A stretch of 64,000 bases of DNA from Chloroflexota bacterium. Its GTDB lineage: Bacteria > Chloroflexota > Anaerolineae > Anaerolineales > DRMV01. Where the stretch lies: positions 1 to 64,000 of the forward strand of contig DRMV01000048.1 of NCBI GenBank assembly GCA_011322445.1, given 5' to 3'. The position numbers and the translations under genes were made by a program. Positions 25,303 to 33,972 of the stretch are shown here, in pieces. The notes under the pieces are model-generated. The model was not told where the DNA came from. It worked only from the letters and a program-made list of their open reading frames with translations, and searched no databases. The first letter of the stretch is position 1; each line of letters starts with the position of its first letter.

Positions 25303-25347
25303 CGGGTGGCCTGAAAACAGGCGATGTCACGCAGCGAGGAGGACGCT

Positions 25348-25581
25348 TTGGAAACCTATCTGGATATTGCCCTGATTATAACCTCAATTGCCCTGATCGC
25401 CATCGTGGTGCTGCAAAGCAAAGGCGCCGGGCTGGGTGGGCTGACCGGCTCGGATATGGGCACCGTGTTCAGCGCCCGCCGCGGGCTGGAAAAGACCTTC
25501 TTCCACCTCACCATCGCGTTGAGCGTGTTGTTCTTCGCGCTGACCCTGGCGGTGGTGCTGGTCTCTAAGGCGGCAGGGTAG
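25348..25581 (+). CDS. secG: Preprotein translocase subunit SecG
   Basis: 77-residue protein with two membrane helices and the SecG loop IVVLQSKGAGLGGLTGSDMG followed by FSARRGLEKTFFHLTIAL. It is an accessory subunit of the SecYEG channel. The TTG at 25348 is preferred over the ATG at 25324 because the strong GAGGAGGA (25336-25343) lies just upstream of TTG and would fall inside the gene otherwise. The next gene, a solute-binding protein, starts 15 bp later and is probably cotranscribed. Confidence 0.88.
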   Translation: METYLDIALIITSIALIAIVVLQSKGAGLGGLTGSDMGTVFSARRGLEKTFFHLTIALSVLFFALTLAVVLVSKAAG

Positions 25582-25595
25582 GCGCCGACTTCACC

Positions 25596-27323
25596 ATGAC
25601 CCCACAAAGCAGTTTCTTCCGCCGCTTTCGCTGGCAGTTGCTGTTGGCACTGATGGCAGCGATTGCGGTGGCTTTTTTGCTTTTAGGGCAAAAGCCCCCC
25701 GCGACGACACCCGGCAGCGTCGCCCCGGCACCCAAGCGCGGCGGCGTGTACACCGAGGCGTTGATCGGCACCATCAGCCGCCTGAACCCGCTGCTGGATA
25801 GCGGTAACCAGCCCGACCGCGATGTCGACCGCTTGCTCTATTGCAGCCTGATTGTGTTCGACGCGCGCGGCCTGCCGCAGCCCGGCATTGCCGAATCGTG
25901 GGGCATTTCGCACGACGGCACCACCTACAACTTCGCCCTGCGCAAAGACGCCAAATGGCACGATGGGCAGCCCGTCACGGTCGATGACGTCATTTTCACC
26001 ATCCAGTTGATGAGCAACGACGCCATCCCCCTGCCGCCCGACATTCGCGCCCTCTGGAAAGCCGTCAAATACAAAGCCTTAGACGCCCACACCCTGCAAC
26101 TGCGTCTGCCGGAAGCCTTTGCCCCCTTCCTGGATTACCTCACCTTTGGCATTCTGCCCAAGCACGTTTGGGAAAACATCCCGCCGGAGCAAATGGTCAA
26201 CGCGCCCCAAAACCTGGAACCCGTGGGCTGCGGGCCTTACCGTTTCGACCACCTGGTGGTAGAAAACGGCAAGATCAAGGGCATCGCGCTGCGCGCTTTC
26301 GACGACTACTTCGGAGGCCGGCCTTACATTGACCGCATGGTCTTCCGCTATTACTCCACGGCCCAAGAAGCCCTGCAAGCCTATCGCGACGGCGAAGTGC
26401 TGGGCATTCAACGCATCACCCCCGACATCCTGGCCGACGCGCTGCGGGAACGCAACTTGAACTTCTACACCACCCGCCTGCCGCGGATGACCCTTGTGTT
26501 GTTCAACCTGGGCAACAAGGAAGTCGGCTTCCTGCAAGACAAGACCGTGCGTCACGCCCTCTACCTCGGCCTGAACCGCCGCTGGATGATCGACCACGTC
26601 CTCGACGGGCAAGCCTTCGAGGCCACCGGGCCGATTTTCCCCGGCACATGGGCCTATTACGACAAACTGCAACCCACGCCCTACAACCCCGACAAAGCCA
26701 TCAGCCTGCTGAAAGACGACAAATTCGTCATCCCGGCAGGCGGCGGCAATGTGCGTGAAAAGAACGGCCAACCCCTGGCCTTCACCCTGGTTTACCCCGA
26801 CGACGCCCACCATGCCGCGCTGGCCCAGGCCATCCAGCACGATTGGGCGGCGTTGGGCGTCAAGGTGACGCTGAAAGGCGTGCCTTACGAAAAACTGATT
26901 GCCAACTACCTCGACCCGCGCACCTACGAAGTGGCGCTGGTCGACCTCGACCTGACCCGCTCGCCCGACCCCGACCCCTACCCCTTCTGGCATCAAAGCC
27001 AGGCCACCAACGGCCAAAACTACACCATGTGGGATAACCGCCGGGCGAGCGAATATCTGGAACAGGCGCGCATCACCCCCGACATCGCCCAACGCCAAAA
27101 ACTCTACTACAACTTCCAGGTACTCTTCCAGAAAGAACTCCCCGCCCTCCCCCTGTTCTACCCGGTCTACACCTACGCCGTCGATGAGCAGGTGGGCGGC
27201 ATCCGCATCGGGCCGGTGTTCGACCTGAGCGACCGCTTCCGCAACGTGACGCAGTGGTTCCTGGTGGCGCAAGGCAAAGCCGTACCCGTCACAGCCAACC
27301 CTACCACCACCCCTGCACCATAG
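25596..27323 (+). CDS. Family 5 (peptide/nickel-type) solute-binding protein, membrane-anchored
   Basis: 575 residues. An N-terminal hydrophobic helix (~13-31) without a lipobox cysteine suggests an uncleaved anchor. The mature part matches SBP family 5: GGVYTEALIGTISRLNPLLD, PGIAESWGISHDGTTYNFALRKDAKWHDGQPVTVDDVIF, RHALYLGLNRRWMIDHVL. Such proteins bind peptides or other oligomeric solutes for ABC importers, but no permease or ATPase gene is adjacent, so the partner is elsewhere. It is followed by a clear terminator. Confidence 0.88.
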   Translation: MTPQSSFFRRFRWQLLLALMAAIAVAFLLLGQKPPATTPGSVAPAPKRGGVYTEALIGTISRLNPLLDSGNQPDRDVDRLLYCSLIVFDARGLPQPGIAESWGISHDGTTYNFALRKDAKWHDGQPVTVDDVIFTIQLMSNDAIPLPPDIRALWKAVKYKALDAHTLQLRLPEAFAPFLDYLTFGILPKHVWENIPPEQMVNAPQNLEPVGCGPYRFDHLVVENGKIKGIALRAFDDYFGGRPYIDRMVFRYYSTAQEALQAYRDGEVLGIQRITPDILADALRERNLNFYTTRLPRMTLVLFNLGNKEVGFLQDKTVRHALYLGLNRRWMIDHVLDGQAFEATGPIFPGTWAYYDKLQPTPYNPDKAISLLKDDKFVIPAGGGNVREKNGQPLAFTLVYPDDAHHAALAQAIQHDWAALGVKVTLKGVPYEKLIANYLDPRTYEVALVDLDLTRSPDPDPYPFWHQSQATNGQNYTMWDNRRASEYLEQARITPDIAQRQKLYYNFQVLFQKELPALPLFYPVYTYAVDEQVGGIRIGPVFDLSDRFRNVTQWFLVAQGKAVPVTANPTTTPAP

Positions 27324-27350
27324 CCTGCACCGTTCCCCCCTGCACTCCCG

Positions 27351-27379
27351 CCGCCGACCGCCTTCCGGTCGGCGGTTTT
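27351..27379 (+). terminator. Rho-independent terminator
   Basis: A 10-bp stem CCGCCGACCG / CGGTCGGCGG with a 5-base loop and TTTT, downstream of the solute-binding protein gene. Confidence 0.85.
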
Positions 27380-27405
27380 GGCTTCCCGGCACCCCGCGGT
27401 ACAAT
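27378..27405 (+). promoter_or_regulatory. alr promoter
   Basis: TTGGCT (27378-27383), 16 bp, TACAAT (27400-27405). An ATG lies 6 bp downstream at 27412, in frame with alr. Confidence 0.55.
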
Positions 27406-27459
27406 TACCGCATGGACGGCGACATTTTTTCACCCGTGATGGCACAGGACGAAGAAGGC

Positions 27460-28665
27460 ATGATGCGCCCCACCCGGGTTGTGGTCAACCTGGACGCGCT
27501 GGCGGCCAACTTCCACGCCATCCGGCAGCGGGTGGCCCCGGCGAAAGTCATGCCCATCCTCAAGGCCAACGCCTACGGGCACGGGCTGGTGCCGGTGGCG
27601 CGGCTGATGGCTTCCCTCGGCGCCGACTACCTCGGCGTGGCCGTGCTGGAAGAGGGCATTCTGCTGCGGCAGGCAGGCATCCGCACGCCCATTCTGGTGC
27701 TCGGCGGCATCTGGGGCAGCCAGATTCCCCTCTTCCTCAAATACGACCTCACACTGACGGCCTCTTCGATTGAAAAACTCGCCCAAATCGACCAGGCCGC
27801 CGAAGCGCTGAAAACCACGGCGCGGGTACACCTCAAAATCGACACCGGTATGGAGCGCATCGGCGTGCACGATTACAGCGCCGAGGCCTTCCTGCAAGCC
27901 GCTCTGCACAGCCGCCATGTGCAGGTGGAGGGCATCTTCAGCCACTTCGCCAACGCCGACGCCGCCGACCCCGCTTCCGCCCGCCTGCAACTGGAACGCT
28001 TCCACGAGGTGCTGCGCTTTTACGAGCGCCGCAGCCTGCCCCCGCCCCTGCGCCACATGGCCAATTCCGCCGCCGTGCTGCGCCTGCCGGAAGCCACTTT
28101 CGACATGGTGCGCCCCGGCATCCTGCTCTACGGCGTGTACCCCTCGCCCGAAGTGCCCCGCACGGTGGCCGTGCGCCCCGCCCTCACCTGGAAGACGCGC
28201 GTCGTGTATTTCAAAGTCACCCAACCCGGCCGCCCCGTCAGTTACGGCTGGACCTGGACGCCGAAAAAGCAGACCCGCATCGTCACCCTACCGGTGGGCT
28301 ACGGCGACGGCTACTTCCGCGCCATGTCCAACAAGGCGCAGGTGCTCATCCGCGGCCGGCGCTACCCCCAGGTAGGACGCATTTGCATGGACCAGATGAT
28401 GGTGAACATCGGCTGGGAAACCGCCTACAACGGCGACGAAGTGGTGCTCATCGGCGAACAGGGCCGCGAGCGCATCACGGTGGAAGACCTGGCCGCGTGG
28501 GCGGGCACGATTCCCTACGAAGTGCTGACCAACATCAACACCCGCGTACCCCGCGTGTACATCGGCAGCCCGGCCCACCGCGCCGCCGCCCTGCCCGAGG
28601 AGCAAAAGGGAACCACCGATTCCGCAGAAAAATATCCACCGATTTCACAGATTGGCACCGATTGA
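27460..28665 (+). CDS. alr: Alanine racemase
   Basis: PLP enzyme making D-alanine for peptidoglycan. PLP Lys35 is in MPILKANAYGHG (numbered from 27460). Also visible are LKIDTGMERIG, FSHFANADAAD, SYGWTWTPKK, PVGYGDGYFR and the second-domain RICMDQMMVNIG. The start is uncertain: ATG at 27412 is 6 bp after the -10 box and could be leaderless, while ATG 27460/27463 after GAAGAAGG matches the usual family N-terminus and is preferred. The last ~20 residues (KGTTDSAEKYPPISQIGTD) are foreign to the family and encoded by repeat-like CACCGATT/CGCAGA sequence. Confidence 0.9.
   Translation: MMRPTRVVVNLDALAANFHAIRQRVAPAKVMPILKANAYGHGLVPVARLMASLGADYLGVAVLEEGILLRQAGIRTPILVLGGIWGSQIPLFLKYDLTLTASSIEKLAQIDQAAEALKTTARVHLKIDTGMERIGVHDYSAEAFLQAALHSRHVQVEGIFSHFANADAADPASARLQLERFHEVLRFYERRSLPPPLRHMANSAAVLRLPEATFDMVRPGILLYGVYPSPEVPRTVAVRPALTWKTRVVYFKVTQPGRPVSYGWTWTPKKQTRIVTLPVGYGDGYFRAMSNKAQVLIRGRRYPQVGRICMDQMMVNIGWETAYNGDEVVLIGEQGRERITVEDLAAWAGTIPYEVLTNINTRVPRVYIGSPAHRAAALPEEQKGTTDSAEKYPPISQIGTD
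28612..28665. repeat. Irregular repeat-derived sequence inside the end of alr
   Basis: CCACCGAT (twice), TCCGCAGA, TTTCACAGATT and GGCACCGATT recur with 8-10 bp spacing. The units match the family of the 11656-11722 hairpin. Here the repeat forms the last codons of alr rather than lying after it. Confidence 0.5.
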
Positions 28666-28749
28666 ACGATGGGCAGAACAACACCCCGCCCCACTGCCCC
28701 ACACTCCCCCCACAGCAGGGCTGAGCAACTGCAAATTTGGGAAAAGCCC

Positions 28750-28797
28750 CTGACTACCTGACTATCTGACTATCTGACTATCTGACTACCTGACTCC
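28750..28797. repeat. CTGACTAT octamer array
   Basis: Six units in phase: CTGACTAC, CTGACTAT three times, CTGACTAC, CTGACTCC. The array ends 3 bp before the ATG of the methyltransferase gene, leaving it without a ribosome-binding site. The block just before (28681-28712) is a weaker CCCCACTG-type array. Confidence 0.9.
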
Positions 28798-28800
28798 CCC

Positions 28801-30069
28801 ATGCCCACCTTTTCCTTCCCCGGCAAGACCTTCCACATGCCGCCGCCTGCCCACCTGCAGGTGGAAAGCGTGGTCGCGCCGTCAGAAGCCGCCACCGTCC
28901 CCGAAGCCAACCGCCTGCTCTGGGGCGACAACCTCGCCCTGATGGCCGCCCTGCTGCCCCGGTGGGAAGGCCGCATCCCGCTGATTTACGCCGACCCGCC
29001 GTTCTTTACCAACCGCCGCTACCGGGCGCGCGTCGGCCGCGGGGAGGATTCCCGCAAGCCCCACACCTGGCAACTCGCCGAAGGCTACGCCGACCGCTGG
29101 CCTTCGCTGGACGCTTACCTTGCCTTCCTCTACCCCCGCCTGGTGCTGATGCACCGCCTGCTGGCCCCCACCGGCACCCTCTACCTGCACCTGGACTGGC
29201 ACGCCGCCCCCTACGCCCGCCTGCTGCTCGACGAAATTTTCGGCCCCCGAAGGCTGATCAACGAAATCGTGTGGGTCTATCACGGCCCCTCGCCCATCCG
29301 CCGCGCCTTCAACCGCAAACACGACACCATCCTTGTCTATGCGAAAAGCGCAGCCTACACCTTCAACGCCGACGCGGTGCGGGTGCCCTACCACCCCAAC
29401 ACCGTGGCGACCTTCAAATCGTCGCCCAAAGCCGGTTTCGGCAAGGTGCCCGACCTGAAACGCGGCAAAGTGCCGGAAGACTGGTGGTACTTTCCCGTGG
29501 TGGCGCGGCTGCACAACGAGCGCACCGGCTACCCCACCCAAAAGCCGGAAGCCCTGCTGGAACGCATCCTCCTGGCTTCTTCCCACGCAGGCGACCTGGT
29601 GGCCGATTTCTTCTGCGGTTCGGGCACGCTGGCAGCAGTGGCGGCGCGGTTGGGGCGGCGCTTCCTCTGCGCCGATGCCACCCTGCGCGCCGTGCAGACG
29701 GCGCGGCTGCGGCTGATGCGGGAAGGCGTGGCCTTCACGGTGGAAGCCGACGCCGCCCTGACCTGGCCGTGGCAGCCTTTCCCCCAAGCATGGCAGCCGC
29801 GACTGGAGGCTGGACAGGTGCACCTGCCGCCCGAAGCCCTGGCCGAGGCCGAAGGCTGGGAAGTCGGCTTCATGGCCGACGGCATTTTCCACAGCACAGC
29901 GCAGGCCGTGCGGCCGCTGCGAGGCACGAACCCGCCTCGCGCGGCCCTGCCCTTAAACACCACACACCGCCCGTGGGCGGTGCGTCTCTTCTCAACAGGG
30001 GGAGAAGGATGGCTCTTTCAGGCAGCCGCTTCCCCTTCCGGCTCCGGCACTGGCTTGCCATCGGGGTGA
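28801..30069 (+). CDS. Orphan DNA methyltransferase (probably N6-adenine)
   Basis: 422 residues. Motif IV is DPPF (65-68, in IYADPPFFTNRRY) and motif I is DFFCGSGT (269-276), the beta-class order. RTGYPTQKPEALLERI before motif I is typical of Type III-like and solitary adenine methyltransferases. No restriction gene is adjacent. The C-terminal ~120 residues are an uncharacterised extension. The ATG follows directly on the CTGACTAT array with no Shine-Dalgarno sequence, so translation initiation may be weak or unusual. Its end overlaps the convergent regulator gene by about 50 bp. Confidence 0.82.
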   Translation: MPTFSFPGKTFHMPPPAHLQVESVVAPSEAATVPEANRLLWGDNLALMAALLPRWEGRIPLIYADPPFFTNRRYRARVGRGEDSRKPHTWQLAEGYADRWPSLDAYLAFLYPRLVLMHRLLAPTGTLYLHLDWHAAPYARLLLDEIFGPRRLINEIVWVYHGPSPIRRAFNRKHDTILVYAKSAAYTFNADAVRVPYHPNTVATFKSSPKAGFGKVPDLKRGKVPEDWWYFPVVARLHNERTGYPTQKPEALLERILLASSHAGDLVADFFCGSGTLAAVAARLGRRFLCADATLRAVQTARLRLMREGVAFTVEADAALTWPWQPFPQAWQPRLEAGQVHLPPEALAEAEGWEVGFMADGIFHSTAQAVRPLRGTNPPRAALPLNTTHRPWAVRLFSTGGEGWLFQAAASPSGSGTGLPSG

Positions 30070-30734
30070 AAACGGTACCCCACCCCGCGCAAAGTTTCCA
30101 AAAAACGCGGCCGACGGGGGTCGTCTTCCAGCGCACGCCGCAGCCAGGCCACATGCACCTGCAGCGTGCGAATATCGCCCAGGTAGGTGGTTTCCCACAC
30201 CTCACGGAACAGGTCGTGATAGGGAATGACCTGATGAGGGCGCGCCATGAACACTTTGAGCAAGCGTAACATGCGGGGCGTCAGGCGGTGCTCCCGCCCG
30301 TGGCAACGCACAACCCGCCGCTGCTCATCCAACGCCACAGCCCCCACCCGGTGCCACTGCGCTTCGCTCGGCAACAGGCGGTGAATGCGGTTGAGCAACT
30401 TGCGGGTGGTGAAAGGCAACGTCAGCGTGTAAGAAACCGGCGCATTGGCCTTGGGCGGCGCCTCGGGAGAAGCGATCAACAAAAGGGGCAACGTTTCCGG
30501 GGCAACGCTGCGCAAGCCTTTGGCAATGCGATACCCACTGGTGCCAAACGACGCCGCGTAGAGCACCACCAGGTCGGGCGTAAAGGTGTGCAACCATTCG
30601 CGCGCGGCTTTGCCCGACGAGACAACGTGCAAATCGTAACCGCGCTTGCGCAGCGCGGGCACAAACTCCGGCACCCGCACGCGGCGGTTCTCGATCCACA
30701 AAATCTGATAGTCCGTCTTCCGCTTGGCAGCCAT
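30018..30734 (-). CDS. OmpR-type winged-helix regulator with degenerate receiver
   Basis: 238 residues. The N-terminal ~120 residues have the receiver fold, but the phosphorylation site is lost: DLVVLYAASFGTSG has Tyr59 where Asp is expected, and the acidic pair near the N-terminus is IEN. The C-terminal domain (135-225) is a normal OmpR DNA-binding domain (RLTPRMLRLLKVFMARPHQVIPYHDL, TLQVHVAWLRRALEDD, LRGVGYRF). It probably acts without phosphorylation. No kinase gene is adjacent. The ATG at 30734 is chosen with AGGG upstream. Confidence 0.8.
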   Translation of the reverse strand: MAAKRKTDYQILWIENRRVRVPEFVPALRKRGYDLHVVSSGKAAREWLHTFTPDLVVLYAASFGTSGYRIAKGLRSVAPETLPLLLIASPEAPPKANAPVSYTLTLPFTTRKLLNRIHRLLPSEAQWHRVGAVALDEQRRVVRCHGREHRLTPRMLRLLKVFMARPHQVIPYHDLFREVWETTYLGDIRTLQVHVAWLRRALEDDPRRPRFLETLRGVGYRFHPDGKPVPEPEGEAAA

Positions 30735-30923
30735 CGCAACCCTGAACAGCAGGAAATCCCCATGTGGGGTGCCTGCCATTATAACCCGGAAGCCCGCCGC
30801 TCGGCGATAGGAATTTTGGGGGAATGCCCCCTGCCGCCAGCCCCCCCCAACCGCCCAACCGCCCCCCAACTGGGCGTATAATCAAGCCACAGCCCGCTTC
30901 ATCCTTCGCCAACGAGGTGCCCC

Positions 30924-31661
30924 ATGGCTCAACAAGCAGATATGCCCACACGCATTCGGGAAAACTACACCCACGTGCTGGAACGCATCGCCGCCGCGGC
31001 CCAACGCGTCCACCGCGCGCCGGAAACGGTCCGGCTGGTGGTGGTGACCAAAGGGCAGCCAGTGGAAAAGGCCCAGGCAGCCGTGCTCGCAGGGGCGCGG
31101 GATCTGGGCGAGAACTACCCCGAAGAAGGCGTTGCCAAAATGGCCGTCATCACCCAACCCGACGTGCGCTGGCACATGATCGGGCACGTGCAGCGACGCA
31201 AAGCCCGGCTGGTGATTTCCCACTACGACATGCTGCATTCGCTGGACAGGCTGGCACTGGCCCAGCGGCTGGAAACGCTGGCAGCAGAGGCCAGGCGAGT
31301 GCTGCCTGTGCTGCTGGAGTTCAACGTTGGCGGCGAGGAAAGCAAGTTTGGCTGGCCCGCCTGGGACGAAACCCAATGGGAAGCCCTGCTACCCGATGTG
31401 GAAGCCGTCGTTGCCTTCCCCCACCTGGAAGTACGCGGCGTGATGACCGTGCCGCCGCCAGTCCCCCAGGCCGAAGCGGCCCGCCCCTATTTCCGCCGCC
31501 TGCGGGCCCTGCGCGATTTCCTCGCCCGCCGCTTCCCGCAAGCCTCGTGGGATGAACTTTCTATGGGCATGAGCGCCGACTTCGAAGTGGCGGTGGAAGA
31601 AGGTGCAACCATCGTGCGGGTGGGCACCGCCATTCTGGGCCCGCGCCCGCCGAAAAAGTAG
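30924..31661 (+). CDS. YggS/PLPBP-family PLP homeostasis protein
   Basis: 245-residue single-domain PLP-binding protein. PLP Lys43 is in VVVTKGQP, followed by [32 protein letters not shown] and the phosphate-binding [27 protein letters not shown]-like tail, here ending GTAILGPRP. These proteins buffer PLP and affect amino-acid pools; no catalytic activity is established. A TATAAT at 30877-30882 precedes it, and GAGGTG is its ribosome site. Confidence 0.92.
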   Translation: MAQQADMPTRIRENYTHVLERIAAAAQRVHRAPETVRLVVVTKGQPVEKAQAAVLAGARDLGENYPEEGVAKMAVITQPDVRWHMIGHVQRRKARLVISHYDMLHSLDRLALAQRLETLAAEARRVLPVLLEFNVGGEESKFGWPAWDETQWEALLPDVEAVVAFPHLEVRGVMTVPPPVPQAEAARPYFRRLRALRDFLARRFPQASWDELSMGMSADFEVAVEEGATIVRVGTAILGPRPPKK

Positions 31662-31739
31662 CGACAGCAACGCTCTGCCTCCACCGAGCCTTCCCTGCTA
31701 CGCGCCGGCAGCCAGGCCAAGGTCTGTTATAATTGCAGC

Positions 31740-32393
31740 ATGGAAATCACCTGGTACGGACATTCCTGCTTTCGCCTCACCCAGCGGCGCATGACGACCA
31801 TTGTCGCCGACCCGTACGATCCTGCCGCGGTGGGGCTGCCGCCGCTGAAGTTGAAAGCCGACGTCGTCACCATCAGCACCGACGCGCCCGGCCATAACAA
31901 CCTCAAAGCCGTCCGTGGCGTGCGGCACGTGTTAACCGGCCCCGGCGAGTACGAAATCGGCGGGGTGTTCATCACAGCCATCCACACCAATGGAAAAGGC
32001 AAAAGCCAGGGCGAACAGCCCCGCAATACCCTTTTCCTGTTCGACTACGACGGCCTGACGGTCGCTCACCTCGGGAACATGCGCCGCGTGCCCACCCAGG
32101 CCGAAGTCGAAGCCCTGGGCACTGTGCACGTCGCCCTGGTGCCGGTGGGCGGAGGCAGCGCCTTGAGCGCTGCAAAAGCCGCCGAGGTCATCAGCGTGCT
32201 GGAGCCTTCCATCGTGGTGCCCATGCACTACCACCTCCCTGGCACAACCCCCAAACTGGAAAGCGTGACGCGCTTCCTCAAAGAAATGGGCGTGGAAGGG
32301 GTCTCGCCGGTGCCGGTGCTCAAAGTGACACGCTCCAGCATCCCCGACGAACTGCAAGTCGTGGTGCTGGAAAATGCCAATGCACCGTCGTGA
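31740..32393 (+). CDS. MBL-fold protein with degenerate metal site
   Basis: 217 residues with the beta-lactamase fold of the group often called MBL-fold hydrolase type 3: WYGHSCFRL, DPYDPAAVGLPPLKLKADVVTIS, GEYEIGGVFITAI, VPMHYHLPG. The usual HxHxDH metal motif reads TDAPGH, keeping only the last His, and the GD of the later motif reads GN (HLGNMRRV). Metal-dependent catalysis is therefore doubtful. TATAAT (31728-31733) lies only 6 bp before the ATG, which implies a leaderless mRNA. It is followed by a short hypothetical gene 11 bp downstream. Confidence 0.8.
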   Translation: MEITWYGHSCFRLTQRRMTTIVADPYDPAAVGLPPLKLKADVVTISTDAPGHNNLKAVRGVRHVLTGPGEYEIGGVFITAIHTNGKGKSQGEQPRNTLFLFDYDGLTVAHLGNMRRVPTQAEVEALGTVHVALVPVGGGSALSAAKAAEVISVLEPSIVVPMHYHLPGTTPKLESVTRFLKEMGVEGVSPVPVLKVTRSSIPDELQVVVLENANAPS

Positions 32394-32403
32394 GGAGGTT
32401 GAT

Positions 32404-32706
32404 GTGGAAGTCAAGGTACTGATGACCTGGAACATCCGCATCGACAAAGACCGCGAATATTTCGAGTTTCTGATCAAGCAGTTTTTGCCCGGGATGCAAC
32501 GCCTGGGCTTGCAACCCACCGATGCGTGGTTTACCGCCTACGGGGAAGGCCCGCAGGTGCTGGCCGCGGCGCTGGTGCCTTCATACGAAGCGGCGCGCTA
32601 CATCCTTGCTTCGCAAGCCTGGCAACATTTGGAAAAAAAATTGCGCGACTACGTCACCGACTATCGCTACAAAATTGTGCCGGCGCGTGAAGGGTTTCAA
32701 CTGTAA
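32404..32706 (+). CDS. Small conserved-looking hypothetical protein (ferredoxin-like fold?)
   Basis: 100 residues beginning MEVKVLMTWNIRIDKDREYFEF and ending YKIVPAREGFQL. The pattern (beta strand, long helix, GLQPTDAWFTAYGEGPQVLAAALV, helix, strand) resembles a dimeric alpha/beta-barrel or NIPSNAP-like fold, but I do not recognise the family. The GTG at 32404 is chosen because GAGGAGG (32392-32398) lies 6 nt upstream. It is probably cotranscribed with the preceding MBL-fold gene and followed by a terminator. Confidence 0.7.
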   Translation: MEVKVLMTWNIRIDKDREYFEFLIKQFLPGMQRLGLQPTDAWFTAYGEGPQVLAAALVPSYEAARYILASQAWQHLEKKLRDYVTDYRYKIVPAREGFQL

Positions 32707-32725
32707 CGCGCCCCCAGGCAACGCC

Positions 32726-32761
32726 CGAGCAGGGTGGGAATGCCCCACCCTGCTCGTTTTT
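32726..32761 (+). terminator. Rho-independent terminator
   Basis: A 13-bp stem CGAGCAGGGTGGG / CCCACCCTGCTCG followed by TTTTT. It ends the MBL-hypothetical transcript and faces the convergent wtp operon. Confidence 0.9.
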
Positions 32762-32841
32762 AACCCACCAGGAACACACCCTGCGTCTCGCACAGCAAGC
32801 CCCCTGCGCGGCAATCGAAGGGGGCGAAGCCATCTCCACTT

Positions 32842-33972
32842 TCAGAACACGTGCACCGCTGAGGCTTTAAAGCCCAGCCAAACCGGCTTTCCTGGGCGCA
32901 AGCCAAGGTTTTCCAACGAGGGGGTGGTCACGGCAGCCACGAAAGGCAACGCTTCGCCTTCCGCCGCAGGCACAGCCACGGTCACGTACGCGAGCGCGCC
33001 TCGCCGCTCCACGTCGGTCACCTGGCCGCGAAAAACGTTTCGCACGCTGGAATCCAGCGGGTGGTGCGCCAAAACGATGTCTTCGGGGCGGATGGCAAAA
33101 TGCACGGCCCCCCGCCGCGCCGCCACAGCGGCCACGGCAAGGCCATGCGTGCGTAACACCGCAGCCCGGCCATTGCCAGGCTCGGCCTCGGCGGCAAAAA
33201 TGTTCCGCATGCCCACAAACTCGGCCACAAAACGGGAGGCTGGCCGGCGGAAAATTGCCTCTGCCGCGCCCATCTGCTCCACGCGGCCATCGTGCAACAC
33301 AGCGATCCGGTCGCCCAACGCCACCGCCTCTTCAAAATCGTGCGTTACATGCACCACCGTGGTACCCAGTTCGGCATGCAAGCGCCGCAGTTCGCCGCGC
33401 AGCGTTTCCCGGTGCTGGGGATCGAGGGCGCTGAGGGGCTCATCCAACAACAGCAGCCGGGGACGGATGACCAGCGCCCGCGCCAGGGCCACCCGCTGGC
33501 GTTCCCCACCGCTCAGGTGCGTGGGAAAACGCTCGGCCAGGTGAGCAATATGCAGCATTTCCAACGCGGCGGTCACCTCCGGGCTGCGAACTTCGCGCCG
33601 CAGGGTGTACCGCCCCAACCACGGCATGGCTCGCCGCCAGCGCGGCTGCCGCTGCAATGCCAACCCAAAGGCCACATTCTCAGCCACCGTCATGTGGGGG
33701 AAAAGCGCATGATGCTGATACACCACCCCCACCCGCCGCGTTTCCGGCGGCGCGTCGGTCACGTCTTCCCCGCCCAGCAGCACGCGGCCTGCCTGCGGCT
33801 GATGCAGCCCTGCGATAGTTTCCAGCAGCACGGTTTTGCCCGCCCCCGTGGGGCCGAGCAAAATGAAATACTCCCCTGCCGCCACCTCCAGCGTCAGGTC
33901 GCTCAGGCGGAAATTTCCCGCCTGCACGCTCAAGTGCTCCAAGCGCAGGCTCTGACCATCAAATCCGTGCAT
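32842..33972 (-). CDS. wtpC: Tungstate/molybdate ABC transporter, ATP-binding protein
   Basis: 376 residues. Walker A is GPTGAGKT, the signature LSGGERQRVALARAL and Walker B LLLLDEPLSALD, followed by the H-loop HVTHD. The C-terminal ~110 residues are a TOBE-type regulatory domain (FAIRPEDIVLA...). It energises the WtpB permease for oxyanion import. The start (ATG 33972) overlaps the wtpB end by 14 bp, indicating translational coupling. Substrate is inferred from the neighbouring binding protein. Confidence 0.88.
   Translation of the reverse strand: MHGFDGQSLRLEHLSVQAGNFRLSDLTLEVAAGEYFILLGPTGAGKTVLLETIAGLHQPQAGRVLLGGEDVTDAPPETRRVGVVYQHHALFPHMTVAENVAFGLALQRQPRWRRAMPWLGRYTLRREVRSPEVTAALEMLHIAHLAERFPTHLSGGERQRVALARALVIRPRLLLLDEPLSALDPQHRETLRGELRRLHAELGTTVVHVTHDFEEAVALGDRIAVLHDGRVEQMGAAEAIFRRPASRFVAEFVGMRNIFAAEAEPGNGRAAVLRTHGLAVAAVAARRGAVHFAIRPEDIVLAHHPLDSSVRNVFRGQVTDVERRGALAYVTVAVPAAEGEALPFVAAVTTPSLENLGLRPGKPVWLGFKASAVHVF

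Noticed and set aside
28962-30269. Plus-strand frame of about 435 codons overlapping the orphan methyltransferase in another frame
   Set aside because: Arg/Pro/Ala-rich out-of-frame translation with no motifs; the overlapping frame has DPPF and FCGSGT.
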